Positions 46,899 to 55,772 of a stretch of DNA of 64,000 nt are shown here, piece after piece. A model generated the notes under the pieces. The model searched no databases. It was not told the DNA's origin and saw only the letters and a list, made by a program, of their open reading frames with translations. Source of the DNA: a virus; the IMG/VR virus record IMGVR_UViG_3300040944_000171, positions 1 through 64,000 of that record; one strand, 5' to 3'. Both the position numbers and the translations under genes were made by a program. Every line of letters starts with the position of its first letter. Position 1 is the first letter of the stretch.

Positions 46899-47278
46899 CC
46901 GACGAAGATACTGCGTCCTCCTTAGAGCATTTTCCCGTGGTTACAACGCACACCCTCGTCCAGCGCCGGGCGGCGGCGGGACGGAAGGGGAGCCGAACCC
47001 GGAAGCGGATGCTGGCTGGGCGCACGGCCCCGCCCCGGTTCCGCGCCTCCGGCGTCCCCGGCGAGGAGCTGCGCGACCTCCGCCACCGTCTGAGCCTCAG
47101 CCTTGACGAGATCTCCGGCCAGGCGGGGCGGCGGGTGAGCTCGCTGCAGCGCGCCGAGGCCCGGCCCTTCGTCGGCCGCGCCACCTCCCTCCTGTACGCC
47201 GGGGCGATGGAGGAGCTGCTCGCCGCCCGGCTCGCCGAGGTGCGGGCCTGGCTGCGCCGCCACGGGCCACGGCCGTGA
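46895..47278 (+). CDS. HTH (XRE-like) regulator
   Basis: 127 residues. ELRDLRHRLSLSLDEISGQ, then AGRRVSSLQRAEA is an XRE-type helix-turn-helix; N-terminus basic. May repress the accessory operon. Confidence 0.6.
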   Translation: MTDEDTASSLEHFPVVTTHTLVQRRAAAGRKGSRTRKRMLAGRTAPPRFRASGVPGEELRDLRHRLSLSLDEISGQAGRRVSSLQRAEARPFVGRATSLLYAGAMEELLAARLAEVRAWLRRHGPRP

Positions 47279-47448
47279 GGGAGCCCATGCACGTCTACTT
47301 CCTCTCCAGCCGTCGGGGACTGCGGCCGCCCGGCTGGCGGGTCTGGTGCCCGTGCGGTTGGGAGAAGATCACGGCGACCAAGGGGGAGGCGCGGACACTC
47401 GGCAACCGGCATCTGGCCTCGGTGGCGCCGGTCGGGGGGAGAAGGTGA
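47275..47448 (+). CDS. 57-residue hypothetical protein
   Basis: Short basic protein with WRVWCPCGWEKITATKGEAR, a CxC metal-like pair common in actinophage mini-proteins. Starts and ends in GTGA overlaps with its neighbours, which supports it despite its length. Confidence 0.65.
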   Translation: MREPMHVYFLSSRRGLRPPGWRVWCPCGWEKITATKGEARTLGNRHLASVAPVGGRR

Positions 47449-47735
47449 CCGTGGGTGCGGAAGAGCGGCAGGAGTTCGACGGCTTCATGGAGAGGCTGTC
47501 CGAGGCACTCAGGCTGCGAGGCGAACCCGACCGTCCGGTGTTGACGGACGGCGAACTCGATGCGCTCGAGATGCGGGAGCAGATCGTCAGTGGCACTCAT
47601 CCCAATCAGGCGAGGAGGCTGGCGGCACGCGACACGCTGACCCTGCTCGCCGAGGTCCGGGCATCCCGTGCCGCCATCGCCCTCTACCACGAGGCCATCC
47701 AGGAGTTCGTGACGGCGCGGGCGGGGGCGACATGA
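47445..47735 (+). CDS. Helical hypothetical protein
   Basis: 96 residues, wholly helical (EFDGFMERLSEALRLRG, then LAEVRASRAAIALYHEAI). Unassigned. Confidence 0.58.
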   Translation: MTVGAEERQEFDGFMERLSEALRLRGEPDRPVLTDGELDALEMREQIVSGTHPNQARRLAARDTLTLLAEVRASRAAIALYHEAIQEFVTARAGAT

Positions 47736-47992
47736 GCAGGCAGACGCTCCGGGCGTTGGCCTTTGAGCGGGGCTATGCGGAGCGGAGCGGGATCAGCGTT
47801 GAGCGCCTCCGCCTCCTCGGCCGCGTGGTCGCACCCTGCCACTGCGGCCACTCGGGCTGCGAGAGGTACCAGTCACTCTCGCGGGAGGCGATGGAGACGG
47901 ACCGTCCACTTGGCCGCGTCCCTCCCGGCTGGACATGGCCGCCCGACGTGATCGACCCGGCGGTCCGCGCCGGAGGCATCCATGTCCACTGA
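47732..47992 (+). CDS. Small zinc-site protein
   Basis: 86 residues with APCHCGHSGCERYQ, a compact Cys/His site, and a WTWPPDV segment. Overlaps the next gene by 11 bases. Confidence 0.58.
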   Translation: MSRQTLRALAFERGYAERSGISVERLRLLGRVVAPCHCGHSGCERYQSLSREAMETDRPLGRVPPGWTWPPDVIDPAVRAGGIHVH

Positions 47993-48623
47993 TACGCGCC
48001 CGATCAGTGACCGGGAGTTGACCGCGACCACCGACGCCCAGGTGTGGGCGCGGGCCTTCCGGCAGCGGTTCCCGATCCAGGTCCGCAACGACGACCAGGA
48101 GCACACCCTCCTCGGCTGGTTCGCCAACGCCATTGAGAGGGGACGGATGGCGGGCGAGGCGGGCCGCGACCAGGCGTACCGGGAACGCAATGAGGTGGCG
48201 GCGGCGCTGTCCAGCCTCTTCCCCGCCTGGCTGGGGTTCGACCCCGATGAGGTCGGGTGGCCGGTCGTCTACATCGCCCTCCCCACCGGCCAGGTCTCCT
48301 GGCACATCGCGCAGGCGGATCTGCCCCTCTTCGCCCACCTCCAGACGGATGCGCGGCCGTGGGACGAACACACCCGGGAGGAGCGCTCAGCGCGGCTCGC
48401 GGCGCTCAGCCTGGCGGCCCCCCCACGCCTCCGCGCCCTGGAGCGGATTGAGGAGATCGAGCCCAGGAAACTACGCCGGATCGCGGACTTCCTGGATCTC
48501 ATGGACACCCACCTCCGCATGCTGGGGGATGCGCTCCATGAGCCGATAGAGCCGGGCGACGAGATGCAGCATGACCTCCGGGAATGGGCAATCGAGATCG
48601 AGGAGGCGCGGGCCACCCGATGA
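47982..48623 (+). CDS. Hypothetical phage-type protein
   Basis: 213 residues. VYIALPTGQVSWHIAQADL and WDEHTREERSARLAAL resemble small phage proteins of unknown role with a WD-HT motif. Helical C-terminus. ATGA coupling. Confidence 0.62.
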   Translation: MSTDTRPISDRELTATTDAQVWARAFRQRFPIQVRNDDQEHTLLGWFANAIERGRMAGEAGRDQAYRERNEVAAALSSLFPAWLGFDPDEVGWPVVYIALPTGQVSWHIAQADLPLFAHLQTDARPWDEHTREERSARLAALSLAAPPRLRALERIEEIEPRKLRRIADFLDLMDTHLRMLGDALHEPIEPGDEMQHDLREWAIEIEEARATR

Positions 48624-48970
48624 GCGGTGCCGTGAGACCCAGGCGGCCCGTACCCGTAGCCCTGGCCAGCGTGCCAGCGGTGGACGACTGGGCGAGGCAC
48701 CACGGGCTGGACATGGCGGAGCACCGCCGGCTGATCCTCATCTCCGCCAGCGAGCATCCCGGATCAGGCTGCGAGGAGTGCGGGGGTCGGGGCATGATCG
48801 ACTGCCCCGACTGCGAGGGCACGAGCGAGGTGGAGTGCGAGTGCTTCTGCGGCAATGAGCACACCGCCCCGTGCGAGCATTGCCATGAGACCGGCGAGGT
48901 GCCCTGCCCCGAGTGCGCAGATGACCGTGCGGCGGAGCGGGCCGCTTCGGCGCTGGAGGCGGAGGCATGA
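48620..48970 (+). CDS. DnaJ-type zinc-finger protein
   Basis: 116 residues. CEECGGRGMIDCPDCEG, CFC, then CEHCHETGEVPCPEC: CxxCxGxG-like repeats of the DnaJ central zinc domain, without a J domain. Likely a chaperone-type or RNA/protein-binding module. Confidence 0.7.
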   Translation: MSGAVRPRRPVPVALASVPAVDDWARHHGLDMAEHRRLILISASEHPGSGCEECGGRGMIDCPDCEGTSEVECECFCGNEHTAPCEHCHETGEVPCPECADDRAAERAASALEAEA

Positions 48971-49233
48971 TCGACGGCGCGGTGCTGAGGGCGCTGCGGC
49001 TGCTGGCCGGGGTGAGCCTTGAGGAACTCGCCCAGCAACTTCAGGTGCACGTCTCCGTGGCCCAGGGGGTGGAGAGCCGTCACCGTGTCGGCCAGCGGGC
49101 GATGCGGAGGCACACCCAGGCGATCCGCGAGGTGGCGTATGAGCGCTGCCGGGCGGTGGATCACATGGTGGTGGAGCACGACCTCCTGGGCGTCCAGGCG
49201 GAGCGCGCGGCCCAGGCGAGGAGGCACCAGTGA
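48967..49233 (+). CDS. XRE-type HTH protein
   Basis: 88 residues. GVSLEELAQQLQVHVSVAQG is a helix-turn-helix of the XRE kind; the rest is helical. Between the zinc protein and RNA ligase. Confidence 0.62.
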   Translation: MIDGAVLRALRLLAGVSLEELAQQLQVHVSVAQGVESRHRVGQRAMRRHTQAIREVAYERCRAVDHMVVEHDLLGVQAERAAQARRHQ

Positions 49234-49859
49234 GGAAGATCCTGACCCTCTTTGAGCGCAACGTGCCCGGTGACCGCCTGATCCGCGACGAGGTGGTGCC
49301 GGGTGCCGAGTGGGTGCTGGCGGGCGAGGGGGTGGCCACCCGCAAGTGGGATGGCACCGCCTGCCTGATCGACCAGGATGGGATGCTCCTCAAGCGGTAC
49401 GACGCCAAGCCCGGACGGACGCCACCCGAGGGCTTCATCGCGGCCCAGGACGAGGATGCGAGCCCGGGCCACTGGCCGGGCTGGATCCCGGTCGGCGACG
49501 GCCCCAAGGATCGCTTCCACCGCGAGGCGTTGAGGGGTTGGGAGACGGAGCATGAGGGTGACGGGCCTCCACCCGGCACCTATGAGCTGGTCGGCCCCAA
49601 GGTCTCATCGTCGCCGGAGGGTGGCTGCGAGCGGCTCACCCCAGACTCCCCGCCGCTCGACCATCACATCCTGGTGGCGCACGGCCAGGAGATCCTGGAG
49701 GGGGTGCCCCGTGACTTCGCCGGGCTGCGTGACTGGCTGATCCATCACAACATCGAGGGCATCGTCTGGTGGCACCCGGACGGGCGGATGGTCAAGATCA
49801 AGGGCAAGGACTTCGGTCACCGCCGACCGGTGCGGCGCTGGGTTGAGGGCAGCGCATGA
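49230..49859 (+). CDS. RNA ligase (nucleotidyltransferase fold)
   Basis: 209 residues. KWDGT at 39-43 is motif I, with Lys39 forming the AMP adduct; EGIVWW (176-181) is motif IV; KIKGKDFG (189-196) is motif V. Fits the short phage RNA-ligase family. Joins RNA ends using ATP, perhaps repairing tRNA cut by host defences; two tRNAs lie in this window. GTGA and ATGA couplings. Confidence 0.85.
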   Translation: MRKILTLFERNVPGDRLIRDEVVPGAEWVLAGEGVATRKWDGTACLIDQDGMLLKRYDAKPGRTPPEGFIAAQDEDASPGHWPGWIPVGDGPKDRFHREALRGWETEHEGDGPPPGTYELVGPKVSSSPEGGCERLTPDSPPLDHHILVAHGQEILEGVPRDFAGLRDWLIHHNIEGIVWWHPDGRMVKIKGKDFGHRRPVRRWVEGSA

Positions 49860-50740
49860 GACCGCAGACGATCCTGGTCACGGGCAGCGGCGGCTTCATC
49901 GGTCGGCACCTTCTGGCTGCGTGCCGGGAGCGCTACGGCGAGGCGGCGTTCGGCTCGCTCGATGTGAAGGCTGGTAACGACTGCCGCACCCGCCTCCCTC
50001 ACATGGGCGGGTACGACCTCGCCTTCCACTGTGCCGCGCTCACCGGCGGCATCGAGGGGATCACGAGGTTCCCGGCGCAGATCGGGGCCATGAACGCCCA
50101 GCTCGACGGGGCCTTCTTCGAGTGGGCGCTCCGCACCCGGCCCCAGCACGTCGTCTACTTCAGCTCCAGCTGCGTCTATCCGCTGCACATCCAGCGCCCT
50201 GGCCGGCGGCTCTCCGAGGCCGATGCCCAGGTGAGCGACTACCACGGCCAGGCCGACGCCACCTACGGCTGGGTGAAGCTCACCGGCGAGGTGCTCGCCG
50301 AGTCCGTGCGCTCCGCCGGGGTGCCGGTGACCATCGTCCGCCCGTTCAGCGTGTATGGGAGCGATCAGGAGACCAGCCACGTCGTGCCGGTGTTCGCGGA
50401 GCGGGCCGTCTCCCCGGCCCAGGCGCTCGAGGTGTGGGGCGACGGCACCCAGACCCACGACTTCGTCCACGTCGATGACTGCGTGGCGGCCGTCCTCGCG
50501 CTCGCCGATGGCGGCGTCGACGGGCCGGTCAACATCGGTACGGGGGTGGGCACGTCGGTGGACGAGGTCGCCCGCCTGGCCATGCGGGCGGCGGGCCGGG
50601 AGCGGCCGCTCCTCCACCGCACCGACCGGCCGGTGGGGGTCCCGTACCGGGTGGCCGATGTCACACTGCTCCAGAGCGTCTACACCCCGCAGATCTCCAT
50701 CGAGGAGGGGGTCGCGCGGGCCGTCCGCTTTCGTCAGTAG
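49856..50740 (+). CDS. NAD-dependent sugar epimerase/dehydratase
   Basis: 294 residues. GSGGFIGRHLL is the Rossmann NAD site; SSSCVYP and YGWVKLTGE provide the Ser/Tyr-x3-Lys catalytic set of the extended SDR family. Converts nucleotide sugars, probably feeding the glycosyltransferases at 14-18.5 kb. Confidence 0.92.
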   Translation: MRPQTILVTGSGGFIGRHLLAACRERYGEAAFGSLDVKAGNDCRTRLPHMGGYDLAFHCAALTGGIEGITRFPAQIGAMNAQLDGAFFEWALRTRPQHVVYFSSSCVYPLHIQRPGRRLSEADAQVSDYHGQADATYGWVKLTGEVLAESVRSAGVPVTIVRPFSVYGSDQETSHVVPVFAERAVSPAQALEVWGDGTQTHDFVHVDDCVAAVLALADGGVDGPVNIGTGVGTSVDEVARLAMRAAGRERPLLHRTDRPVGVPYRVADVTLLQSVYTPQISIEEGVARAVRFRQ

Positions 50741-50750
50741 GAGGATGACC

Positions 50751-50978
50751 ATGGCTCAGCATGTGATCCGTGTCCTGGGGCGTCGTGGGGACGCGCCCAT
50801 CACCTTTGACCCGAAGGCGCCGGCGGAGGTGGACGCCGCCCGGGCGGTGTTCGACCGCCTGATGGGCAAGGGCCACGCCGCCTTCGCCGACTACGGCGAC
50901 GGGGTCAGCACCAGGGTCAAGGAGTTCGACCCGCACGCCGTCGAGACCACCATCATCGCCCCCGTCCAGGGGGGCTGA
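50751..50978 (+). CDS. Small phage-type alpha/beta protein
   Basis: 75 residues. HVIRVLGRRGDAPITFDP, ARAVFDRLMGKGHAAFADYG and AVETTIIAPVQGG follow a pattern of small actinophage proteins with a KGH-AF core and a terminal P-V-GG. GGAGG seven bases before the second ATG sets the start. Confidence 0.68.
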   Translation: MAQHVIRVLGRRGDAPITFDPKAPAEVDAARAVFDRLMGKGHAAFADYGDGVSTRVKEFDPHAVETTIIAPVQGG

Positions 50979-50990
50979 CGCCGGATCGCG

Positions 50991-51638
50991 ATGGTCTCGC
51001 GGGCGCTCGGCTTCTCCCTGGGGATCACGACCGTCCTTTTTGCGGGAGGGGCGGCGGCGGGGTTGGCCCCGCTGTCATGGTCGTGGCGGGCGCTCGCCAT
51101 CGCGCTCGCCGTGGCGGGCGCGGTGCTGGGCATCGTCTGCTGGTGCTCGGAGTTCGGCTGGCCGCACCGCCGCCGCCGGGCCGAGGAGCCCACCTATGAA
51201 CCCTGCGGCTGCGCCGAGTGCCGACCTCCTGCCGGCACGCTCCAGGACGGCCTCCCGGAGTTGCTGCGCGGCCACCTCGATCGCGGCTACGGCCACGAGG
51301 GTCCGGTGACGGAGGAGGCGGAGCGGGTGGCCCGCGCCCTCCTCATCCGCCACTTGAGCGATGAGCAACGGAGGAGTTTTGGAAACCACGGCTACTTCAC
51401 GGTGACCCTGCCCGAGGCCTGGCGGCCCGACTTCTGGTACCGGCGCTGGCGGGTGCCCGGCCTGTACGGGCTGGCCGCGAGCCCGCTGGGCGAGGACGGC
51501 ACGGCGCTGCCGTTCGCGCTCTGCGTGGTGCCCCGGGTGATCCAGCCGGAGAGTGACACCCTGCTCAGCACCAAACTGATGCTGGAGCACGATCCCGGCA
51601 GGTTCCTGCGCGTCGGCCTCGTCCATGCCCGGCGCTGA
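50991..51638 (+). CDS. Membrane protein with soluble C-terminal domain
   Basis: 215 residues: two N-terminal membrane helices (FSLGITTVLFAGGAAAGL and ALAIALAVAGAVLGIVCWC), a CGCAEC site, then a soluble domain (VARALLIRHLSDEQRRSFG). First structural-block gene on plus; TGATG coupling to the capsid-like gene. Confidence 0.62.
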   Translation: MVSRALGFSLGITTVLFAGGAAAGLAPLSWSWRALAIALAVAGAVLGIVCWCSEFGWPHRRRRAEEPTYEPCGCAECRPPAGTLQDGLPELLRGHLDRGYGHEGPVTEEAERVARALLIRHLSDEQRRSFGNHGYFTVTLPEAWRPDFWYRRWRVPGLYGLAASPLGEDGTALPFALCVVPRVIQPESDTLLSTKLMLEHDPGRFLRVGLVHARR

Positions 51639-52360
51639 TGGCCGCCATCATCGTCGTGCCCCGGGCCGAGGTGACCCCGCAGCAGGTGTACCAACTCCGC
51701 AACACGGCGCAGCAGCTAGCCCAGCAACTCGCCCACGCAGCGAACGGGGGCGGGGATCTTGTGTCGCGGGCGGTGAGCCCGGCGGATCTGTTCTCCGGTG
51801 GGGGGATCGGAGGTGCGCGGGCGGTGGCGCGGCTCCGCAACCCGGTGGCGCTGCGGGCCGACACCTGGGCGCACGATGTGTACCGGGGGACCGAGGCCCA
51901 GCCTCGGGCGGCCATCGCCCTGTACGGCTATGAGGCGCTCAGCCGCTGGCCCCGGATCGACGCCATGCGTCTCGGCACCGCTGCCGTGACCTTCGCTGAG
52001 CTCCAGCTGGCCCCCCTCTACGCCTACCCCCCCGACGAGCGCGACGAGAACGGCGTGCTCCGCTACCCGTCGCAGCGGGTCGGGTACTTCAACCCCGTCT
52101 ACATCGCCCCCACCCAGCGGTTGGTCCTGTCGATGCTGGCCAGCCGGGACCTCCGCGCTGGCCGCGAGGAGTTCTGCTTCCTGGGGGTGATCTCGGAGCC
52201 GCCGATGATGGTCGCCCAGCAGCAGCCGGTGATGCCATTCGGGGCGCCGGGGTACCAGGAGGTCGCGGCCCAGCCCCGGAATCAGGGCGACCCCGACCGC
52301 CCCGGCGATGAGGCGCACTTCCGCCGCCAGCTCCGCGAGTTGGGCGGCGCGGCGGACTGA
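51638..52360 (+). CDS. Candidate capsid-type protein, paralogue of 10807 gene
   Basis: 240 residues. N-terminal helix TPQQVYQLRNTAQQLAQ, central strands (AIALYGYEALS), then VGYFNPVYIAPTQRLVLSML and EEFCFLGVISEPPMMV, matching the minus-strand protein's order. A Pro/Gln tail follows. Possibly one of two related shell proteins. Confidence 0.58.
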   Translation: MAAIIVVPRAEVTPQQVYQLRNTAQQLAQQLAHAANGGGDLVSRAVSPADLFSGGGIGGARAVARLRNPVALRADTWAHDVYRGTEAQPRAAIALYGYEALSRWPRIDAMRLGTAAVTFAELQLAPLYAYPPDERDENGVLRYPSQRVGYFNPVYIAPTQRLVLSMLASRDLRAGREEFCFLGVISEPPMMVAQQQPVMPFGAPGYQEVAAQPRNQGDPDRPGDEAHFRRQLRELGGAAD

Positions 52361-52393
52361 TCTCCCTGCGAGATCGCCTCTCGGGGGTACCAT
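52358..52393 (+). promoter_or_regulatory. Leaderless promoter, TGATCTC class
   Basis: TGATCTC at 52358-52364, 22 bases, GTACCAT at 52387-52393, 7 bases, ATG at 52401. Confidence 0.68.
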
Positions 52394-52400
52394 CGGCGCG

Positions 52401-53645
52401 ATGCCCGAGTCGGCCGTCGCCCTCGCTCCGCCGCCGCCGCTTACCCCCTCCCGGGGCCGCAAGCCGGTCAACCGGCCGAGCTCCCACACGGGCGAGGAGG
52501 TGGCCTTCGGCGTGGGCGCGGGGGGCCTCGCCGCCCTGCTCGCCTGGCTGCTCTGGCCGAGGTCGCCGACCTCCCCCTCATCGTGCCCCCCGGGGCAGTA
52601 CCTCCCGACGGGGGCCTCGGGGTGCGTTCAGTGCCCGTCGGGCACGGTGCGCTCCTCTGGGATGCCGATCTCGCAGTGCGTCTCCTGTCCCTCGGGCCAG
52701 CAGCCGCTCGGTGACCAGTCTGGCTGCGCGCCCATCCCGGTGCTCACGCCGATCTGCCCGCCCGCCGGGAGCATCATCGAGGACGCCTCAAGCGGCGCGC
52801 AGTACGCCGTCGACCAGGGCGGGGTGATGCACTACATCACCTCCCCCGCCGCGCTCGCCGCCTGCGGGTACTGTGATGATCCCTCGCACGTCACCCAGGT
52901 GTCGGACGCGACCATGCAGCAGCTCCTGGCCAGTTGCGCCCAGGGCACCGACATCGACGGCCAGAGCACCTGCGTGCTGGGGCCGGCGCTCTGCCCGGTG
53001 ACCCCGCAGCCGCCAGCGACCCCGGTGGGCGCCTGCGGGACAGATCCTGACAACGACCTCTCGGTGACCCCGTACTGGTGGTCGCAGGCCTCCCAGGCAA
53101 CCCAGATCGCCTCCACGGTGGTCGCCATGCTGCTCGGCCGCTGGGACTGCACCGAGCCGACCGACCAGCACTGGACCAGCATCTACAATGCCCCCTGCTG
53201 CGGCTACACGCCGCTCCAGATGGTCGCCTTCCGCATCGTCAGCGACAGCGGCCAGGAGCTGGTCAGCGACGTCCAGCACCTCGCCGACCAGTACCAGGCG
53301 GGTGGCGCCTTTGCGGGCAGCCCCAACCCAGCAGAGGATTGCTTCATCGCCGCCGCCTTCAACATCGTCTTCAACCGCAACTGGACGGGCGCGCCAGCCT
53401 CCCTGCTGGACACCTGGCGCTCTTTCTATGAGACGCCCTGGACTGAGCCGAGCGGCGAGACCCTGTCCGGTCCCGAGCGCCTGGTGTGGCAGTTCTGCAT
53501 GCAGCCCGAGTTCAGCGACCGGGTGACCTTCAATGTCGGCAACCCGATCTCCTGCTCTCCGGGGGTCAGCGGCTGCGCGGACTATGAGCCGGCCGGGATG
53601 GTGGCCTCGGCGGCGCTGGCGGTGTCGGCGCCCGGTATCCTCTGA
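52401..53645 (+). CDS. Membrane-anchored Cys-rich virion protein
   Basis: 414 residues. One membrane helix near residue 40 (FGVGAGGLAALLAWLLW), then SCPPGQYLPTGASGCVQCPSG, a growth-factor-receptor-like Cys module, and a large domain with many Cys and a helical middle. Ends ALAVSAPGIL, the same tail as the next gene. Leaderless start. Confidence 0.65.
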   Translation: MPESAVALAPPPPLTPSRGRKPVNRPSSHTGEEVAFGVGAGGLAALLAWLLWPRSPTSPSSCPPGQYLPTGASGCVQCPSGTVRSSGMPISQCVSCPSGQQPLGDQSGCAPIPVLTPICPPAGSIIEDASSGAQYAVDQGGVMHYITSPAALAACGYCDDPSHVTQVSDATMQQLLASCAQGTDIDGQSTCVLGPALCPVTPQPPATPVGACGTDPDNDLSVTPYWWSQASQATQIASTVVAMLLGRWDCTEPTDQHWTSIYNAPCCGYTPLQMVAFRIVSDSGQELVSDVQHLADQYQAGGAFAGSPNPAEDCFIAAAFNIVFNRNWTGAPASLLDTWRSFYETPWTEPSGETLSGPERLVWQFCMQPEFSDRVTFNVGNPISCSPGVSGCADYEPAGMVASAALAVSAPGIL

Positions 53646-53648
53646 GCC

Positions 53649-54050
53649 ATGGCCCATCACGCCATCGGGGCGGCGCTGCTCGGGGCGGGCGCGGGTGGGG
53701 CCGCCGACGATGTGATCCACATCCTGCCGCCCCGGAACGCGACCAACCCATCCGCCAACCTCAACCCCATGACGGTCGGTATTGCGGTCGGCTCGCTGGC
53801 GGCGGCCGGTCTGGGGATCGCGCTCCTGCTCCAGTCGGAGCCGCCGGGACACGGCCTGAGCGCGTGGAACTGGGTGGGGGTGGGGGCGGCCACCCTGAGC
53901 GGGGCCGCGCTCGCTGAGGGGCTGAACTTCGGATACGCCTGGTCCCACGTCGTGTGGAATCTCCCCGACATCGCAGCGGGCGCAATGACCCCCTCGCACC
54001 GGGCGGTGGCCAGCCCAGCCCTCGCCGTCTCCGCACCGGGCATCCTCTGA
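53649..54050 (+). CDS. Multi-helix membrane protein, shared ALAVSAPGIL tail
   Basis: 133 residues. Hydrophobic helices (MTVGIAVGSLAAAGLGIALL and WVGVGAATLSGAALAEGL), ending SPALAVSAPGIL. Four bases after the upstream stop. Virion-membrane candidate. Confidence 0.65.
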   Translation: MAHHAIGAALLGAGAGGAADDVIHILPPRNATNPSANLNPMTVGIAVGSLAAAGLGIALLLQSEPPGHGLSAWNWVGVGAATLSGAALAEGLNFGYAWSHVVWNLPDIAAGAMTPSHRAVASPALAVSAPGIL

Positions 54051-54058
54051 GGCCGGTC

Positions 54059-54274
54059 ATGGCGGCGACGCGGCTCCAGGTGGCGGGCGACGGGCTGATG
54101 ATGGTGGGGCTCCTCTTCATCGCCCTCGAGGCGGCCCGGGTGTTCACCCGCCGCCCCCCGGAGACAGAGGCCCAGGCGGTGGAGCAGGCGATCCCGATCG
54201 GGACGGTGGCGGCGCTGCTGATCGCCTCCGGGGGGATCATCCGGGGCCGGGGAGCGCCCCCCGCGCGGGGCTGA
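54059..54274 (+). CDS. Two-helix membrane protein
   Basis: 71 residues: helix (GLMMVGLLFIALEAARVF), charged loop, helix (IPIGTVAALLIASGGII), basic end. Part of the plus virion block. Confidence 0.65.
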   Translation: MAATRLQVAGDGLMMVGLLFIALEAARVFTRRPPETEAQAVEQAIPIGTVAALLIASGGIIRGRGAPPARG

Positions 54275-54279
54275 GGGCC

Positions 54280-54411
54280 ATGGACATCGGCGAGCCGGTC
54301 CGCACCGTGGAGATGCCGGAGCAGGAGCCTGCGGTGGAGCCGCAGGAGCCGGCGCCGGAGCGGGAGCCGGAGCGGGAGCCGGAGCGGGTGCCGGAGCGGG
54401 TGCCGGCGTGA
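54280..54411 (+). CDS. 43-residue EPER-repeat protein
   Basis: MDIGEPVRTVEMPEQEP, then tandem EPER and VPER units. The 12-base DNA repeat (near 54354-54406) encodes them. GTGA coupling to the next gene. Disordered linker-type peptide; function unknown. Confidence 0.55.
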   Translation: MDIGEPVRTVEMPEQEPAVEPQEPAPEREPEREPERVPERVPA

Positions 54412-54917
54412 GGGTGGTGGGCTTCCGCGCCTTCGAGGCGGCAGATGTGCACGGCGGCGAGCTCCGCTCCTGGGCGTTCTTTCGGGTGTGGCAGATCGGT
54501 GTCAACGCCGCCTCCTGCGACCACCCCGGTTGCTCGGGCCCGCCCGCCCTGCACCCCGTCGCCACCGCCCTTGCCGGCGGGCGGCCGCAGCGGCTCGGCT
54601 GCGGCTTCCACGCCTTCGCCCACCTCGTGGCGCTCGAGCACTACCTGGACGCCCAGCGCCAGCGCCCGCCGCTGCTGCGCCCACCCATGTGCGCGGTGGT
54701 GGGGGGCCTCGGGACGGTGCAACTCTGCGGCCATGGGTGGCGGGCGCGGCGGGCCGAGATCCTCGCCCTCTTCGGCGACAGCCCCCTGGAGCACCGCCTG
54801 GCGGAGCGGTACGGGGTGATGCTGCTGCCCGTCCCCGCCACCGCCGACCTGGGCCGGGTGGAGCGGTTCGCTGGCGAGTGGGGGCTGACCCACGGCGAGG
54901 CGCTCCGGCTGCCGTGA
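54408..54917 (+). CDS. Hypothetical protein with Cys/His site
   Basis: 169 residues. CDHPGCSG and CGFHAFAHLVAL suggest a metal site. Mixed alpha/beta. GTG start in GTGA overlap. Confidence 0.58.
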   Translation: MRVVGFRAFEAADVHGGELRSWAFFRVWQIGVNAASCDHPGCSGPPALHPVATALAGGRPQRLGCGFHAFAHLVALEHYLDAQRQRPPLLRPPMCAVVGGLGTVQLCGHGWRARRAEILALFGDSPLEHRLAERYGVMLLPVPATADLGRVERFAGEWGLTHGEALRLP

Positions 54918-55441
54918 GCGTCACGCCGGGAGCCATCATCTTCGTCCGCAACGCGGGCATCGGGCCGGCGCTGATCCGGCTTGGCGAGAGTCGCCGGTAC
55001 GGGCGGGGGCGGGGGCCAGGCGACCCCGCCTATTGGAACCACGTGGCCGTCTGCGTCGCCCCCGGCGAGGTGATCGAGGCGCGTCCCCAGGGGGTCGTGC
55101 CCTGGGCTCTGGATCGGGAGGGCGGTTGGGCGGCCTGGCAGGCATGGATGCCCCCGTACGGGCCTGCCGGCGCCGCCCCGTGCGTGGCCGCCATGCGCGA
55201 GCTGGCCGCCCACCGCGAGGGCTACGGCTGGGTGGGGATCCTGAGCGAGGTGCTGATGTTCCTGACCGGCTCCAAGCTCCGCCTCGGCCTCCAGGGGACC
55301 GACTTCTGCTCGGGCGCCGCCGCGTACGCGCTGACCCGCGCGGACATCGACATGGGCACCGACGAGGAGTGGGACGCCCCCGCCACGGTCTACGCGCTGG
55401 GGCCGAAGGCCGGCGGGTGGACGCTGCTCGAGCGCCGATGA
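54914..55441 (+). CDS. Permuted NlpC/P60-type (YiiX-like) cysteine hydrolase
   Basis: 175 residues. TPGAIIFVRNAG, WNHVAVCVAPGEVIEARP and GTDFCSGAAAYAL give the circularly permuted papain-like order: His in NHVAV, Glu in IEAR, Cys in DFCSG. Such enzymes cut peptides or amides in cell walls or lipoproteins. Third likely wall enzyme. Confidence 0.72.
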   Translation: MSVTPGAIIFVRNAGIGPALIRLGESRRYGRGRGPGDPAYWNHVAVCVAPGEVIEARPQGVVPWALDREGGWAAWQAWMPPYGPAGAAPCVAAMRELAAHREGYGWVGILSEVLMFLTGSKLRLGLQGTDFCSGAAAYALTRADIDMGTDEEWDAPATVYALGPKAGGWTLLERR

Positions 55442-55758
55442 TCGGCCGGCGGCTGCAACCGGTGGTGGGGGAGGACGGCATCGCGCGGCCTCCCGAGTTC
55501 GAGCGGCCCGGCGACTACTGCGGACCGCTCCTCGGCTTCACGGGCGACAAGCCCGCCGTCTTCTACCTGCTCCCCAACGGCCAGGTGGGCGACATCCCCC
55601 ACCACGTCGTCTCGCCGCCGCACACCTTCCGGGAGTGCGCCGACGGCAGCCTGGAGATCCGCAACAGCATCCTCCACCAGGGCTTCATCAGCGAGCGCGA
55701 GCCCGACGGTAGCTGGCACGGCTACCTGGACGAGGGCCACTCCTGGCGCGAGGTCTGA
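55438..55758 (+). CDS. Small actinophage-type protein
   Basis: 106 residues. ERPGDYCGPLLGFTGDKPA, VFYLLPNG and VSPPHTFRECADGSLEIR follow a pattern seen in actinobacteriophage proteins of unknown role. ATGA coupling. Confidence 0.65.
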   Translation: MIGRRLQPVVGEDGIARPPEFERPGDYCGPLLGFTGDKPAVFYLLPNGQVGDIPHHVVSPPHTFRECADGSLEIRNSILHQGFISEREPDGSWHGYLDEGHSWREV

Positions 55759-55765
55759 GCGGGCG

Positions 55766-55772
55766 GTACACT
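55766..55772 (+). promoter_or_regulatory. -10 box for tRNA-Pro
   Basis: GTACACT about 60 bases upstream of the tRNA; the same heptamer precedes tRNA-Tyr on the other strand. Confidence 0.45.
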
